This document shows, in pieces, positions 8,715-17,328 of a DNA stretch of 64,000 bases. A program made the position numbers and the translations under genes. Within the stretch, counting starts at the first letter, position 1, and the number at the start of each line of letters is the position of its first letter. Source of the stretch: an uncultured Porphyromonadaceae bacterium (GTDB lineage Bacteria; Bacteroidota; Bacteroidia; Bacteroidales; Muribaculaceae). The notes under the pieces were generated by a model, which made no database searches, was not told the origin of the DNA, and worked only from the letters and a program-made list of their open reading frames with translations. The stretch spans positions 1-64,000 of the forward strand of contig CABUPJ010000014.1 in assembly GCA_902493335.1 (NCBI GenBank), read 5' to 3'.

Positions 8715-9485
8715 TTATTTACCCTTGTGCTTGGCTATTATTTCTTTGGCGAGCATGATATGGCTTGTGGCGCCGCGGCTCTCTGAATCATAGAGCAGGG
8801 CGGGGAGTCCGTGGCTCGGCGCCTCACTTAGACGTATGTTGCGTGGGATGACGGTGTTGAAGACCATATCGCCGAAGTAGCTTTTGAGCTCTTCGTAGAT
8901 CTGGTTGGCGAGACGCAGGCGCGCGTCATACATCGTCAGCAGGAAGCCTTCGATCTGTAGCGAGGGGTTGAGTCGCGATTTGATGATGCGGATGGTGTTC
9001 ATCAGTTTGCTGATGCCTTCGAGGGCGAAATATTCAGCCTGGACGGGTATTATGACAGAATCGGCTGCCGTGAGGGCGTTGACGGTGATGAGGCCGAGCG
9101 ACGGCGAGCAGTCGATGATGATATAGTCGTAGTCATCGCGGATGTCTGCGAGCAAGGATGCCAGCACACGTTCGCGGTCGGGTTTGTTGATAAGCTCAAG
9201 CTCGGCGCCGGCGAGGTCGATGCGCGAGCCGACAAGGTCGAGCCCTTTGACGCATGTTGCGACCTGCGAGCCTTTGACAGGGTAGCCGTCGACAAGACAT
9301 TCATATATAGAAGAACTCATTTCGCGCGGATCGATGCCATAGCCTGATGTGGCGTTGGCCTGTGGGTCGGCGTCGATGATGAGCACCTTCTTGCCTTCGT
9401 TGGCCAGCGAGGCCGCGAGGTTGATGGTGGTGGTGGTCTTGCCGACACCTCCCTTCTGGTTTGCTATCGCTATGATTTTTCCCAT
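8715..9485 (-). CDS. parA: Chromosome-partitioning ATPase ParA (Soj-like)
   Basis: The 256-residue ATPase starts at the methionine of MGKIIAIANQKGGVGKTTT; the open frame extends 12 codons further upstream, but the family begins right here. The deviant Walker A motif (KGGVGKTTT), Walker A' (IDADPQAN) and Walker B (YIIIDCSPSLG) are all intact. ParA binds DNA nonspecifically as an ATP dimer and, with ParB, moves the replication origins apart. First gene of the parA-parB-DUF5683-mltD block, transcribed away from surE from a shared ~230-base intergenic region. Confidence 0.96.
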   Translation of the reverse strand: MGKIIAIANQKGGVGKTTTTINLAASLANEGKKVLIIDADPQANATSGYGIDPREMSSSIYECLVDGYPVKGSQVATCVKGLDLVGSRIDLAGAELELINKPDRERVLASLLADIRDDYDYIIIDCSPSLGLITVNALTAADSVIIPVQAEYFALEGISKLMNTIRIIKSRLNPSLQIEGFLLTMYDARLRLANQIYEELKSYFGDMVFNTVIPRNIRLSEAPSHGLPALLYDSESRGATSHIMLAKEIIAKHKGK

Positions 9486-9674
9486 GTGGTTAATATTATA
9501 TTGTAGATTTATCCATTGCAAAGTAACTTAAAATAATTTATATCTAAAAACATTGTTCCACGAAACTTGCGATTTTCCGCCCTTTTGTAGATAAATCACA
9601 CCTAATGTCGATAACTATTTGCCCGTGCGGCTTGTTTTTGATAAACAGAGGGTGCGAATCCGCGCAATTTATGT

Positions 9675-9682
9675 TAAATTTG
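9675..9682 (+). promoter_or_regulatory. Bacteroidota -7 promoter box for surE
   Basis: TAAATTTG matches the TAnnTTTG consensus, 38 bases before the surE start codon. No clear -33 element was seen. Confidence 0.5.
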
Positions 9683-9719
9683 CACTCGAATATTAACAAT
9701 AGGAAAATGCCCGAACGCA

Positions 9720-10508
9720 ATGAATACAGATGAAATGAAACGACGTCCCCTGATAATGATAACCAATGATGACAGTGTCAATGCCAAAGGTTTAACACAT
9801 CTTATAGATTGTGCCGCCGAATTCGGCGATGTCATCGTCGTCGCTCCGGCGCATCCTCATTCGGGTCAGTCGTCGGCGCTGACCGTCGGCGCCCCGCTGA
9901 TGATCGACGAGAAGCCCGACTATAACGGCGCGCGAATCTTTTCGGTGACAGGGACGCCGGTCGATTGCGTCAAACTGGCTCTCTCGGCAATTGTTCCACG
10001 CAAACCCGATCTGCTTCTCTCGGGCATCAACCACGGGTCGAACTCGGGTACGGCCATCACATATTCGGGCACGATGGGTGCCGTCATCGAAGGCTGCACC
10101 GTCGGCATCCCGTCGGTGGGCTTCTCGCTGCTCCATCATTCACTTAAAGCCGATTTCTCGATGTCGACCCCGTTTGTAAAAGATATTATAGCCAAAGTCC
10201 TGGCCGAAGGCTTGCCAAAAGACGTCTGTCTAAACGTCAATATCCCGGCCAAGGTCGACCCCGTCGGTGTCAGGGTCTGCCGCGCCGCCCACGGTCACTG
10301 GACGGAGGAATATGCGCGCTATCTCGACCCGCACGGACAGCCGTTCTATTGGCTGACAGGGCGTTTCGTCAACGAAGAACCCGACGCGACCGATACCGAC
10401 GAATATTGGCTTGCAAAGAAATATGTTTCGGTTGTGCCCGTCACCCCCGACCAGACCTGCTTCTCCGTCCTAAAAGACTTCGCCCGCCGCTTCGACAGCA
10501 AAGAGTGA
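9720..10508 (+). CDS. surE: 5'/3'-nucleotidase SurE
   Basis: The 262-residue protein is a complete SurE. The metal site is visible in ITNDDSVNAKG (two aspartates), PAHPHSGQSSALT and SGINHGSNSGTAI. SurE is a cytoplasmic, divalent-metal-dependent phosphatase that removes phosphate from nucleoside monophosphates and short polyphosphates and helps survival in stationary phase. The gene is divergent from parA and convergent with the beta-barrel receptor gene; its stop lies only 8 bases from that gene's stop, with no obvious terminator between them. A second ATG at codon 5 (MKRRPLIM) is a possible alternative start. Confidence 0.95.
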   Translation: MNTDEMKRRPLIMITNDDSVNAKGLTHLIDCAAEFGDVIVVAPAHPHSGQSSALTVGAPLMIDEKPDYNGARIFSVTGTPVDCVKLALSAIVPRKPDLLLSGINHGSNSGTAITYSGTMGAVIEGCTVGIPSVGFSLLHHSLKADFSMSTPFVKDIIAKVLAEGLPKDVCLNVNIPAKVDPVGVRVCRAAHGHWTEEYARYLDPHGQPFYWLTGRFVNEEPDATDTDEYWLAKKYVSVVPVTPDQTCFSVLKDFARRFDSKE

Positions 10509-10516
10509 GTTAACTA

Positions 10517-12598
10517 TCACAATCGGTTTAGCTCGGATTCGGAGGCTGGGGTGCCTTTGTATTTGCTTTTGCGTGGATGGAGGCTGTAGATGATGTTGAG
10601 CGAGAGGCCGCGGCGGTCGTAGCTCTGGCGTTTGTCGACACGGATGCCATAGGTGTCCATCGTCCAGCCGTTGTTGGCGGTGTTGAAGATGTCAGTCGCC
10701 GATAGCTTGACAGTCAGTGATTTGTTGAGAAATGTTTTGCCTACTGACGCATCCATCGTAAACCATGAGGCACCGAAGCGGTTGGTGTGCATGTCGCCCT
10801 GCGACCTGCCGCTGATGTTGGCTGTGATCTGCCATCCGCGAGGCAGGGCGAATGTATTGTCGAAGTAATAGGAAATAATCGGCTTGTCATGTCGGGTGCT
10901 GTCAAGTGTGAGCCACTGACGATAGATGCCGGCGGTGAGGTTGGGCGTCCATCGACGTATGGGCTGACTCCAGACAAGATAGAGGCTCATGGCCGAGACG
11001 TCGATGTTGACGGGGTGCATGAGCAGCTGGAGATTGTCGGCCGGATATAGCTGTTTGACAAAGGCGTATGTGTCGAGGCTACGGGTAAAATCGGCCTGAA
11101 GCATGAACCCGCGCCACATGCCGAACAGCTGGATGTCGTGCATCCTTTCGTCGCGCAGCGTCGGGTTGCCGCCCTCGATCTGGTGCAAGCCGGTGTAATT
11201 AAGCGAGCCTGTAAGCTGTGAATACGACGGCTTGACAGTCGCCATTTTATAACTGAGGCTTATCTGCGATTCTTCGTTAAAAGAGTATCCGAGCGATATG
11301 TCGGGCGTCAGCAGATGGTCGCGGCGACTGACATCGTCGTCGCGGCGACCGTTGACCTTGAAGTCATAATCGACATATTCATATCTTGCTCCCGCCGAAA
11401 GGGAGAACTTGCCGAACATACGGGACCAGGAAGCGAACAAAGCGGCTGAAGTTTGACGTGCATCAGTCAGTGATGAGGGAATATATTCGCTGACAGCATT
11501 GTTCAGCATACGGTAATCAAGCGAAGTATGGGTATAACTGTCTTGTGTCCCGACGGTAAAGTCTCCTTTTCCGATAGGGAAATTCAGATATAGCTTCCCG
11601 GCCCAGAGAGTCGAAGCCCTTTCATCGGTAGAGTTTACTGTCGGATTAGACGATGCAGGGTATGTAGTGGCTACGGAATTGCTCTCATCTGACCGGCGAA
11701 AATCGCCGTCGAAATGAAGCAGATATCTGTCGGCGAAGGTGTTTTCGTAATAGAGCGATGCGAGGTGGCTGTGGGCTCTTACATGCTTGTCTATATTACT
11801 GCTGATTGCCGGGTTGTCGTTGAGCCATTCGCTGCCTGTGTTATTGAAGTCACCTCGTTCAGGGTTGTAACGGTAGTATGCTCCGAACGATTGTGGACCA
11901 TTGGCATAGTTGAATCCAGCCTTGACAACGCCAGTTGTAGTTGGGTATGAAATGTGCTGAGAACTGCCAACTGTCGTTTTCATGCCATCGTAAACGAGCG
12001 TATTGGTGGTTACTCCTTTTGAGAGTGATTTATTGCGATTTATCGTACCGTTGGCAAAGAACTCCCAGTTACCGACACGATAGCTTAGGGCGAGGTAATC
12101 CAAAGCCGACCACTTGCGGCGGCATTCAATTAGAAACTGGTCGGTGAGCGACAGCCCTTGTACGAAATTTCGGCGCGTCGTGATTTTAAGAACCGCACCC
12201 GTGGTACTTTCATAAGCAGCTCCCGGTGCCATGAGCAACTCGACTTTCTTGAGATTGGAAGAAAGCAATTGCGACAACTCCTGTTCGTCTCGCATGGGAC
12301 GCCCGTCGATATAGATTTCGATATTGTTCTTACCTATGACACTGACGGCGTTGTCCTCAACCTTAATCATCGGTAACTGGGCCAGGACGTCGAGGGCTGT
12401 GCCGAGATTGGCGAGATTGGTCCCCGCAATCGTTGAAACGAGTGTCGAGCCGGCAAGCTTAGTGGCCGGCTGTTTTGCCGTGACTACGATTTCTTGTAAC
12501 TCGCGGGTGAGGCTGTCGGTCGCCTCGCTGTTCTGTGCCTGACCGGCTCCGGCTGAGGCAATAGCTGTCAGCAATGTGATGAATGATCTTGTTTTCAT
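10517..12598 (-). CDS. TonB-dependent-type outer membrane beta-barrel protein (OMP_b-brl_3 family)
   Basis: The mature-start methionine is taken as MKTRSFITLL, which gives a clean signal peptide ending in GQAQ; 11 further upstream codons are open but would overlap the promoter. After the signal there is a plug-like region (about 25-150) with TVTAKQP-like and IYIDGRPM segments, then a long barrel region to the C-terminus (about 693 residues in all). There is no SusC-type carboxypeptidase-regulatory N-domain, and no SusD gene nearby, so polysaccharide uptake is unlikely. The downstream genes on the other side of the promoter encode GLPGLI and a TPR-HTH protein, families often found beside these barrels. 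Likely transports or senses a small peptide or metal ligand; substrate unknown. Confidence 0.82.
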   Translation of the reverse strand: MKTRSFITLLTAIASAGAGQAQNSEATDSLTRELQEIVVTAKQPATKLAGSTLVSTIAGTNLANLGTALDVLAQLPMIKVEDNAVSVIGKNNIEIYIDGRPMRDEQELSQLLSSNLKKVELLMAPGAAYESTTGAVLKITTRRNFVQGLSLTDQFLIECRRKWSALDYLALSYRVGNWEFFANGTINRNKSLSKGVTTNTLVYDGMKTTVGSSQHISYPTTTGVVKAGFNYANGPQSFGAYYRYNPERGDFNNTGSEWLNDNPAISSNIDKHVRAHSHLASLYYENTFADRYLLHFDGDFRRSDESNSVATTYPASSNPTVNSTDERASTLWAGKLYLNFPIGKGDFTVGTQDSYTHTSLDYRMLNNAVSEYIPSSLTDARQTSAALFASWSRMFGKFSLSAGARYEYVDYDFKVNGRRDDDVSRRDHLLTPDISLGYSFNEESQISLSYKMATVKPSYSQLTGSLNYTGLHQIEGGNPTLRDERMHDIQLFGMWRGFMLQADFTRSLDTYAFVKQLYPADNLQLLMHPVNIDVSAMSLYLVWSQPIRRWTPNLTAGIYRQWLTLDSTRHDKPIISYYFDNTFALPRGWQITANISGRSQGDMHTNRFGASWFTMDASVGKTFLNKSLTVKLSATDIFNTANNGWTMDTYGIRVDKRQSYDRRGLSLNIIYSLHPRKSKYKGTPASESELNRL

Positions 12599-12631
12599 GT
12601 GAGTGAATTTTTTTGAGACAAAATTACTCAC
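12599..12631 (-). promoter_or_regulatory. Promoter with overlapping inverted repeat, beta-barrel receptor gene
   Basis: On the minus strand TAATTTTG (12626-12619) matches the -7 consensus, 20 bases before the start codon. The same DNA forms an interrupted palindrome: GTGAGT-g-AATTTT (12599-12611) against AAAATTACTCAC (12620-12631). It straddles the -7 box and the transcript start, the usual place for a repressor operator. Confidence 0.5.
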
Positions 12632-12743
12632 ACAGATGCGGCCAATCCAAAATATAAGTCTGACATGTTGATTTGTAATGCTCTTATATATAGCACTATA
12701 TAAGGACCTGTTCTGAAAAAGTCTGACCGTGGATAAAACCGGC

Positions 12744-13727
12744 TCAGAAAACGGTCATGATGTCAGGACATGAGGCTTCGGCCGACTCGCGCAGGCGGGA
12801 TTTCAGTCTTGATTTGCGTTTATAGACCACGTCGACCGACTCACCGAGAAGAAGGCTGATCGTGCGCGTCGAGAGGCCGCTTGCGAGGTAGACGAGAAGC
12901 TGATAATCCTCGGTTCTGATATCGGGCCGGGCGACTTTGACCCGGACAAGAATGTTGTCGCGGCAGTCATTGACGGCCTGTTCCATTTCGGCGAAAGAGT
13001 CGGTGCGCACCGATTCAATCTCGCTCTTCACTTTGTCGATTATGGCTTTTCGCTCGGTTTTGGTGCCCTGCGATTCGTAATACGTCTGACAAAGCGAGTC
13101 GATGAGGGCAAAGCGTTTTTCGAGCAGGCTGTGGAGCTTCGTCTCAAGCCGGCAGACGTCGCCACGGCTGGCGTCAATCTGATTTTTGAGTCCCGAGGCT
13201 TCGGCCATCAGGGCCTCATTTTGAAAAGACTGCAGCTTCAGGCGCTGGCGCAGCCACGCTATAATCCCGACGGCGGCAAGGAGCAGGACAAGGCCGACAA
13301 TCATATACATCTCGCGTTTGGTGCGCTCTTTGTAAAGAAGGAATTCCTTCTCTTTCTGCAGATAAAGGGCCGTGGCAAGGGCGTCGGCGGTATCGGCAGA
13401 CTGTATTAACGCCTTCAGGCGCGATGCCTTGTTGAACTCATCGGTGAGATTGTGCCTCCCGTAATAGTCGATGGCGATGTTTACGATAGTGTCGGTCGGA
13501 GCCGAGAGCCTGTTGACTGCCATGGCCTCGCTATATAAAAGCGCCCATCGGGCGATAGTGGCGGAATCATCAAATTCAGACACGTCGACATCGTTTAACT
13601 TTGACAGTGCAGCCGACGGGTCACTCAGCATCAGACGCTGGGCCTCATCAAGTATGCCCGAGCGTGAGCCCGAAACGCCGCACCCGGTGATAAACAGCAG
13701 AATGATTATATAGAGCAGATTACGCAT
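12744..13727 (-). CDS. Membrane-anchored TPR-like protein with C-terminal HTH
   Basis: The 327-residue protein starts with a lipoprotein-like signal (LLFITGCGVSGS). An alpha-helical, TPR-like stretch covers residues 25-130, one membrane span lies near 142-165 (MYMIVGLVLLLAAVGIIAWL), a coiled coil follows (about 165-250), and the C-terminus holds a GerE/LuxR-like helix-turn-helix (LLVYLASGLSTRTISLLLGESVDVVYKRKSRLK). This architecture is a well-known Bacteroidota membrane-spanning regulator type with the sensor outside and DNA-binding domain inside. The gene starts 6 bases after the GLPGLI stop, so the two are cotranscribed. Its targets are probably local, perhaps the barrel gene. Confidence 0.65.
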   Translation of the reverse strand: MRNLLYIIILLFITGCGVSGSRSGILDEAQRLMLSDPSAALSKLNDVDVSEFDDSATIARWALLYSEAMAVNRLSAPTDTIVNIAIDYYGRHNLTDEFNKASRLKALIQSADTADALATALYLQKEKEFLLYKERTKREMYMIVGLVLLLAAVGIIAWLRQRLKLQSFQNEALMAEASGLKNQIDASRGDVCRLETKLHSLLEKRFALIDSLCQTYYESQGTKTERKAIIDKVKSEIESVRTDSFAEMEQAVNDCRDNILVRVKVARPDIRTEDYQLLVYLASGLSTRTISLLLGESVDVVYKRKSRLKSRLRESAEASCPDIMTVF

Positions 13728-13733
13728 AATTTT

Positions 13734-14594
13734 TCAGTGATAGTCGGTTTCGAGAAAATCATATTCTGTTTGTGCGGGGGCATCCTTCCCGAGGTCAAGT
13801 AAACCGCCGGTCGCAGCATTGGCTATTGAATTGCTGTTGTCTCTGTAATTCCTCAGGCTGCGTAACATATCGAGTCGAGTCATTTTATCGTATTCATCCT
13901 CGCAATATATCGGAAACATCAGCTGGGTGGAATGTTCGATTCCATCAGCCACAAAACTGTGATGACCTTTCTCCTCGGTAGCTTCAAGAATAAGGCCGGG
14001 GAGACCGCGCAGTTTCCACGGGCCGTCGGGAACAGGGATTTCCGGAGTGAACCAGGCCGTCCATTTTCTGCCATGATAACAGGCCGCCGCCATAATGCAC
14101 TCATAGCCGAGAACGTTTTTTGTCGAGTCGCATATTTCCCATGCAAGTTCAGAAAACGGTTCTTCGTATACTCCTTTTTCTGACAACCCGGCCTTGTCGT
14201 AGACTGTCATTGACTCATTGGTATTGTCTTTAAACACATATAAGAAAGTTTTATAGACAATAGAGTTCATGGCGCTTTCATCCTTTGATTCGATATATTT
14301 CCGAATGGCTATATCGCGCATCTGCTTTGCCGCCGCTCGTCCTGAGGGGGTTGATTCGAGAGAGTCTTTGAATTCGGTGCCGGGACAATAAAATTTTGAT
14401 TGTCCGGTATTGGCAAGCAACAGCATGGGGATATCATGTTCGGCGAATTCGATATTACCACGCATAAACTTCTCGTGATAATTGTAGCTGACCTTGATTT
14501 CTGCCCGAGGACAGTCTGGACCATCCTTTTTTGCAACTGCGCCGACAGTGGCACATAGAAGAATTAATATTGTGGCTGACCGTAATAGTATCAT
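13734..14594 (-). CDS. GLPGLI family protein
   Basis: The 286-residue secreted protein has a signal peptide (about residues 1-22, ending GAVAKK) and the family's signature GLPGLI motif in WKLRGLPGLILEAT near residues 195-208. The family is confined mostly to Bacteroidota and its function is unknown; members often sit beside TonB-dependent barrels. Here it is followed 6 bases later by the TPR-HTH regulator and then by the beta-barrel gene, which has its own promoter. This context suggests an envelope-sensing or small-molecule handling system. Length and motif are normal. Confidence 0.85.
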   Translation of the reverse strand: MILLRSATILILLCATVGAVAKKDGPDCPRAEIKVSYNYHEKFMRGNIEFAEHDIPMLLLANTGQSKFYCPGTEFKDSLESTPSGRAAAKQMRDIAIRKYIESKDESAMNSIVYKTFLYVFKDNTNESMTVYDKAGLSEKGVYEEPFSELAWEICDSTKNVLGYECIMAAACYHGRKWTAWFTPEIPVPDGPWKLRGLPGLILEATEEKGHHSFVADGIEHSTQLMFPIYCEDEYDKMTRLDMLRSLRNYRDNSNSIANAATGGLLDLGKDAPAQTEYDFLETDYH

Positions 14595-14666
14595 TGTCTT
14601 TAATATCTTGTTTCGGCAAAATTCGGCTTAAAAATCAAAACCGGTCTCAACAAATGTATAGACCTG

Positions 14667-15248
14667 TCAGTTTTTCAGAGTGTCACGTCCGGATGGTTGG
14701 TTTGACTGTTCCCGTCTGATGCGGCTGAGGTGAGTGGGTGTGATTAACAGAAAAGAGGATAGGTCTTTCAATGTGACAGTCTCGACAATCCGCGGATATT
14801 GCTCACACAACGCCCGGTAGCGCTGACGGGGTGACTTGCGGTAGAGATTGAGCAGCCTCAGAAATACCATATTGAACAGCGATCTGTACTCGTCAAGCAG
14901 TGACGGTGAAAGGAATTCTTTAAATGACTTTAGCGGCACGCGCAGTATTTCGCAATCAGAGCCTGCAATGATTGATATTTGGGAAGGTTCTCCGTGGACG
15001 GATGAATGGAAATCGGTGATGAACTGGCCTGGAAAAGCAAAGTTTATCACGGCTTCATCATACGAATCGTTAAGCGTCGTTATCTTAAAATAGCCTGACA
15101 CGATGAAAGCGGCATAACGGGCAACTACGCCCTCCTGGACAAAATGCTCTCCCTTTTTACAATGGCATTGAATTCCTTTTTCACGACAAAAGACTGTGGC
15201 GGCCGTGAGATCCAAAAAGTCGATATATGAATTGAACTGCGATGGCAT
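14667..15248 (-). CDS. Crp/Fnr family transcriptional regulator
   Basis: The 193-residue protein has an N-terminal cyclic-nucleotide-binding-like barrel (about 15-125, with GYFKITTLNDSYDEAVINFAFPGQ) and a C-terminal helix-turn-helix (VTLKDLSSFLLITPTHLSRIRRE). It has no cysteine cluster typical of FNR iron-sulfur sensors, so it is a Bacteroidota-type Crp-like regulator of unknown ligand. It lies 28 bases after the EFR1 ferredoxin gene in the same direction and 72 bases before the GLPGLI gene, so it may regulate either. Confidence 0.85.
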   Translation of the reverse strand: MPSQFNSYIDFLDLTAATVFCREKGIQCHCKKGEHFVQEGVVARYAAFIVSGYFKITTLNDSYDEAVINFAFPGQFITDFHSSVHGEPSQISIIAGSDCEILRVPLKSFKEFLSPSLLDEYRSLFNMVFLRLLNLYRKSPRQRYRALCEQYPRIVETVTLKDLSSFLLITPTHLSRIRREQSNQPSGRDTLKN

Positions 15249-15276
15249 GGTTGAGAGTGTAGTTGTCGGTTGCAGG

Positions 15277-16041
15277 TTATTTAGGCAGGCGGTATTGGCC
15301 TTTGGTACGGGTCATTCGGCCGTAGGCGACGGCATGATGGGGGCATGAGTGGTAGCAGGCGAGGCACATGGTGCAGTTATCTGACCACTGCGGGCGGCCG
15401 TCGCCGGCGATGACGATGTTGCCGGTCGGGCATGCGCGGGCGCAGACGCCGCAGCCGACACAGTCGGGTGTCGGGTGAAAATACCGCGGCGACATGAGCA
15501 GTTTTTCAAACAATGGTCTGAGTACCGACGATTTGACTCGCGGCATGTCGCCCCGGATAACGCTGTCACCCTTGAAGCCGGATTCTATGCCACGGGCGAT
15601 TCCTTCAATCTGCTTCGGAACATCGGCAAGCTTGCGCCTGACTGTCTTGGGAGCGTCTACATCGAAGCCCGGCAGGCAGACATAGGTGTTTGGCATCGTC
15701 ACAGACCATGCTCCGGCGGCGTTGAAACCGCGTTGTCTCATCAGCCTGCGCCATTGGACGGCGGTCATGCCGATGTCGTCGCCACAGGTCGCCACCATGT
15801 AGTGCGTGACTTTGCCGCCTGATATTTTAACGCGTCTGATGTAGTCTCTGACCTTGGTCGGAATGCCCCAGGCGTAGACGGGGAAGGCCCAGATGATGTT
15901 GCTGTTGCCGGTAAGCGGGAGTGTGGGCTCAGGGTCGTCGATCAATGGCGTGCGCAGAGGGGTGACTGTGTCGGCGAGTCGGTCGGCGAGCCGGTCGGCG
16001 ACGAAGCGCGTGTTGCCGTTGCCGCTGAAACAGACAATCAT
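15277..16041 (-). CDS. EFR1 family flavodoxin-ferredoxin
   Basis: The 254-residue protein fuses a flavodoxin-like domain (FMN phosphate loop SGNGNTRFVAD at residues 5-15) to a C-terminal 2x[4Fe-4S] ferredoxin domain with CVGCGVCARACPTGN and CTMCLACYHSCPHHA. This is the EFR1 layout common in anaerobes; it carries low-potential electrons in the cytoplasm, but the partner is unknown. Its start overlaps the stop of the DUF2027-Smr gene by 4 bases, so the two are translationally coupled. Confidence 0.9.
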   Translation of the reverse strand: MIVCFSGNGNTRFVADRLADRLADTVTPLRTPLIDDPEPTLPLTGNSNIIWAFPVYAWGIPTKVRDYIRRVKISGGKVTHYMVATCGDDIGMTAVQWRRLMRQRGFNAAGAWSVTMPNTYVCLPGFDVDAPKTVRRKLADVPKQIEGIARGIESGFKGDSVIRGDMPRVKSSVLRPLFEKLLMSPRYFHPTPDCVGCGVCARACPTGNIVIAGDGRPQWSDNCTMCLACYHSCPHHAVAYGRMTRTKGQYRLPK

Positions 16042-17147
16042 CGGCGGCCGGGTTTTACATTGCCGATGGTCACCTGAGTGGCGCCGTAGCCGTATTCTTT
16101 GAAAGACGCGTCGCAGACGTCACATTCTTTATATCTGTAGGACAGCTCTTTCAGAAGCGCATGGCGTAGGGTGCCTTCGCCTTTGCCGTGGATGAAGACG
16201 ATTTTGCGTCCCGGATGACGCAGATTTTCATCCATCACTTCGCGGAATTTGTCAATCTGGTAGTTGAGTATCTCAGCCGGGCCCATGCCTGCAGTGCTGT
16301 CGAGGAGTTCGGTGGCGTGGAGGTCGACGATATATTTTTCGTCGTTGTTCACGGCGGGTTTCGATTTTCTGACGGGGCGGCGGTCACTCTGCTGTTTGGC
16401 TTTCATGGCGGCGGCAAGTTCTTTGGCCGAGTCTTTGGTCAGGACTTTGTCGTTGCCGGCGGCGACGTCATCTTTCACGACTGTGAACGCTATCGCGGGT
16501 ATGTCGAAATACTGACAGCTCTTGTAGCAGCCGCGTTTTGAAAACTTTGTCACGTCGACCGATGTATCGAATGAGACCGGAGCTTTGGCATCAAAGTCTT
16601 TTGCGCGCTTGAAGGCTATGGCCTGCAATGAGATATGCTGATATCCGGCAATATCTTTGCGCGGGACGGTCACAAGCGTGATTTCGGTGGCCGATTCGAG
16701 TTCGCCGGTGCGTCGCAGTGACAGGCTGTCGCCGTCGCCCGAGGAGAAGCTGAAGAGCAGGCGGTAGTTTGAGTCGTTTACAAGAACGACTTCGAGGTCT
16801 GATGTCTCGATACATTCGGCATCGACGGGCAGGAAGGCCAATGTCAGATTCAGCTTTTCGCCTTCAGCCGTTTCGGGGGCGTCGGGCAGTGTCTCTTCGA
16901 CGAAGTTTTCCTGTCTGCCACTCCCCGATTTGGGCACGGTGAATGCCGCAGGTGCATAGAAATTCTCTTTGCGGTCGGTGTTTTTTGCCATCTCGGCCGT
17001 GGCGGTTACAACGACATTGCTCGTCTGTGCAGGAATCTCGAAGCCGTCTTCGTCTTCGACGTAAACTATATTATTGATTATTTTTGTGACTCTGCCGCCG
17101 CCTACCGAATCGAGGAAACGGACAACGTCACCGACTTTTACTCCCAT
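16038..17147 (-). CDS. DUF2027 and Smr domain protein (MutS2-like C-terminus)
   Basis: The 369-residue protein starts with a short SH3-like barrel (VGDVVRFLDSVGGGRVTKI), followed by DUF2027 (about 90-240) and a C-terminal Smr domain (about 285-365) with DLHATEL and VFIHGKGEGTLRHAL, the DxH and HGxG motifs of nicking or RNA-cleaving Smr enzymes. The combination is typical of Bacteroidota. Its substrate is unknown; Smr domains act on branched DNA or on mRNA of stalled ribosomes. A minus-strand -7 box at 17174-17181 drives it and the overlapping EFR1 gene. Confidence 0.85.
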   Translation of the reverse strand: MGVKVGDVVRFLDSVGGGRVTKIINNIVYVEDEDGFEIPAQTSNVVVTATAEMAKNTDRKENFYAPAAFTVPKSGSGRQENFVEETLPDAPETAEGEKLNLTLAFLPVDAECIETSDLEVVLVNDSNYRLLFSFSSGDGDSLSLRRTGELESATEITLVTVPRKDIAGYQHISLQAIAFKRAKDFDAKAPVSFDTSVDVTKFSKRGCYKSCQYFDIPAIAFTVVKDDVAAGNDKVLTKDSAKELAAAMKAKQQSDRRPVRKSKPAVNNDEKYIVDLHATELLDSTAGMGPAEILNYQIDKFREVMDENLRHPGRKIVFIHGKGEGTLRHALLKELSYRYKECDVCDASFKEYGYGATQVTIGNVKPGRR

Positions 17148-17173
17148 TGTATCTTGATATTATAATTTTAATA

Positions 17174-17181
17174 CAAAAATA
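17174..17181 (-). promoter_or_regulatory. -7 promoter box for DUF2027-Smr / EFR1
   Basis: On the minus strand TATTTTTG matches TAnnTTTG, 27 bases before the start codon. Confidence 0.5.
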
Positions 17182-17282
17182 AGACAATTATCCTACATCG
17201 GGTTCACAATTAAAAATATTTAAGAAATCGGGCGTTTGCCAATATGAACCCCTCTTATGTGTATGATATAAATATTTTTTTG

Positions 17283-17290
17283 TACTTTTG
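17283..17290 (+). promoter_or_regulatory. -7 promoter box for the M13 peptidase gene
   Basis: TACTTTTG matches TAnnTTTG, 38 bases before the start codon. Confidence 0.55.
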
Positions 17291-17328
17291 CTGCAGAAAT
17301 AAACAATCACATATATATTATAACCGAT

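Noticed and set aside
9554..9569. Possible parS site near parA (TGTTCCACGAAAC-like)
   Set aside because: It lacks the central palindrome of parS (half of the site is missing), and a similar string occurs inside surE at about 9988. Not enough for a call.
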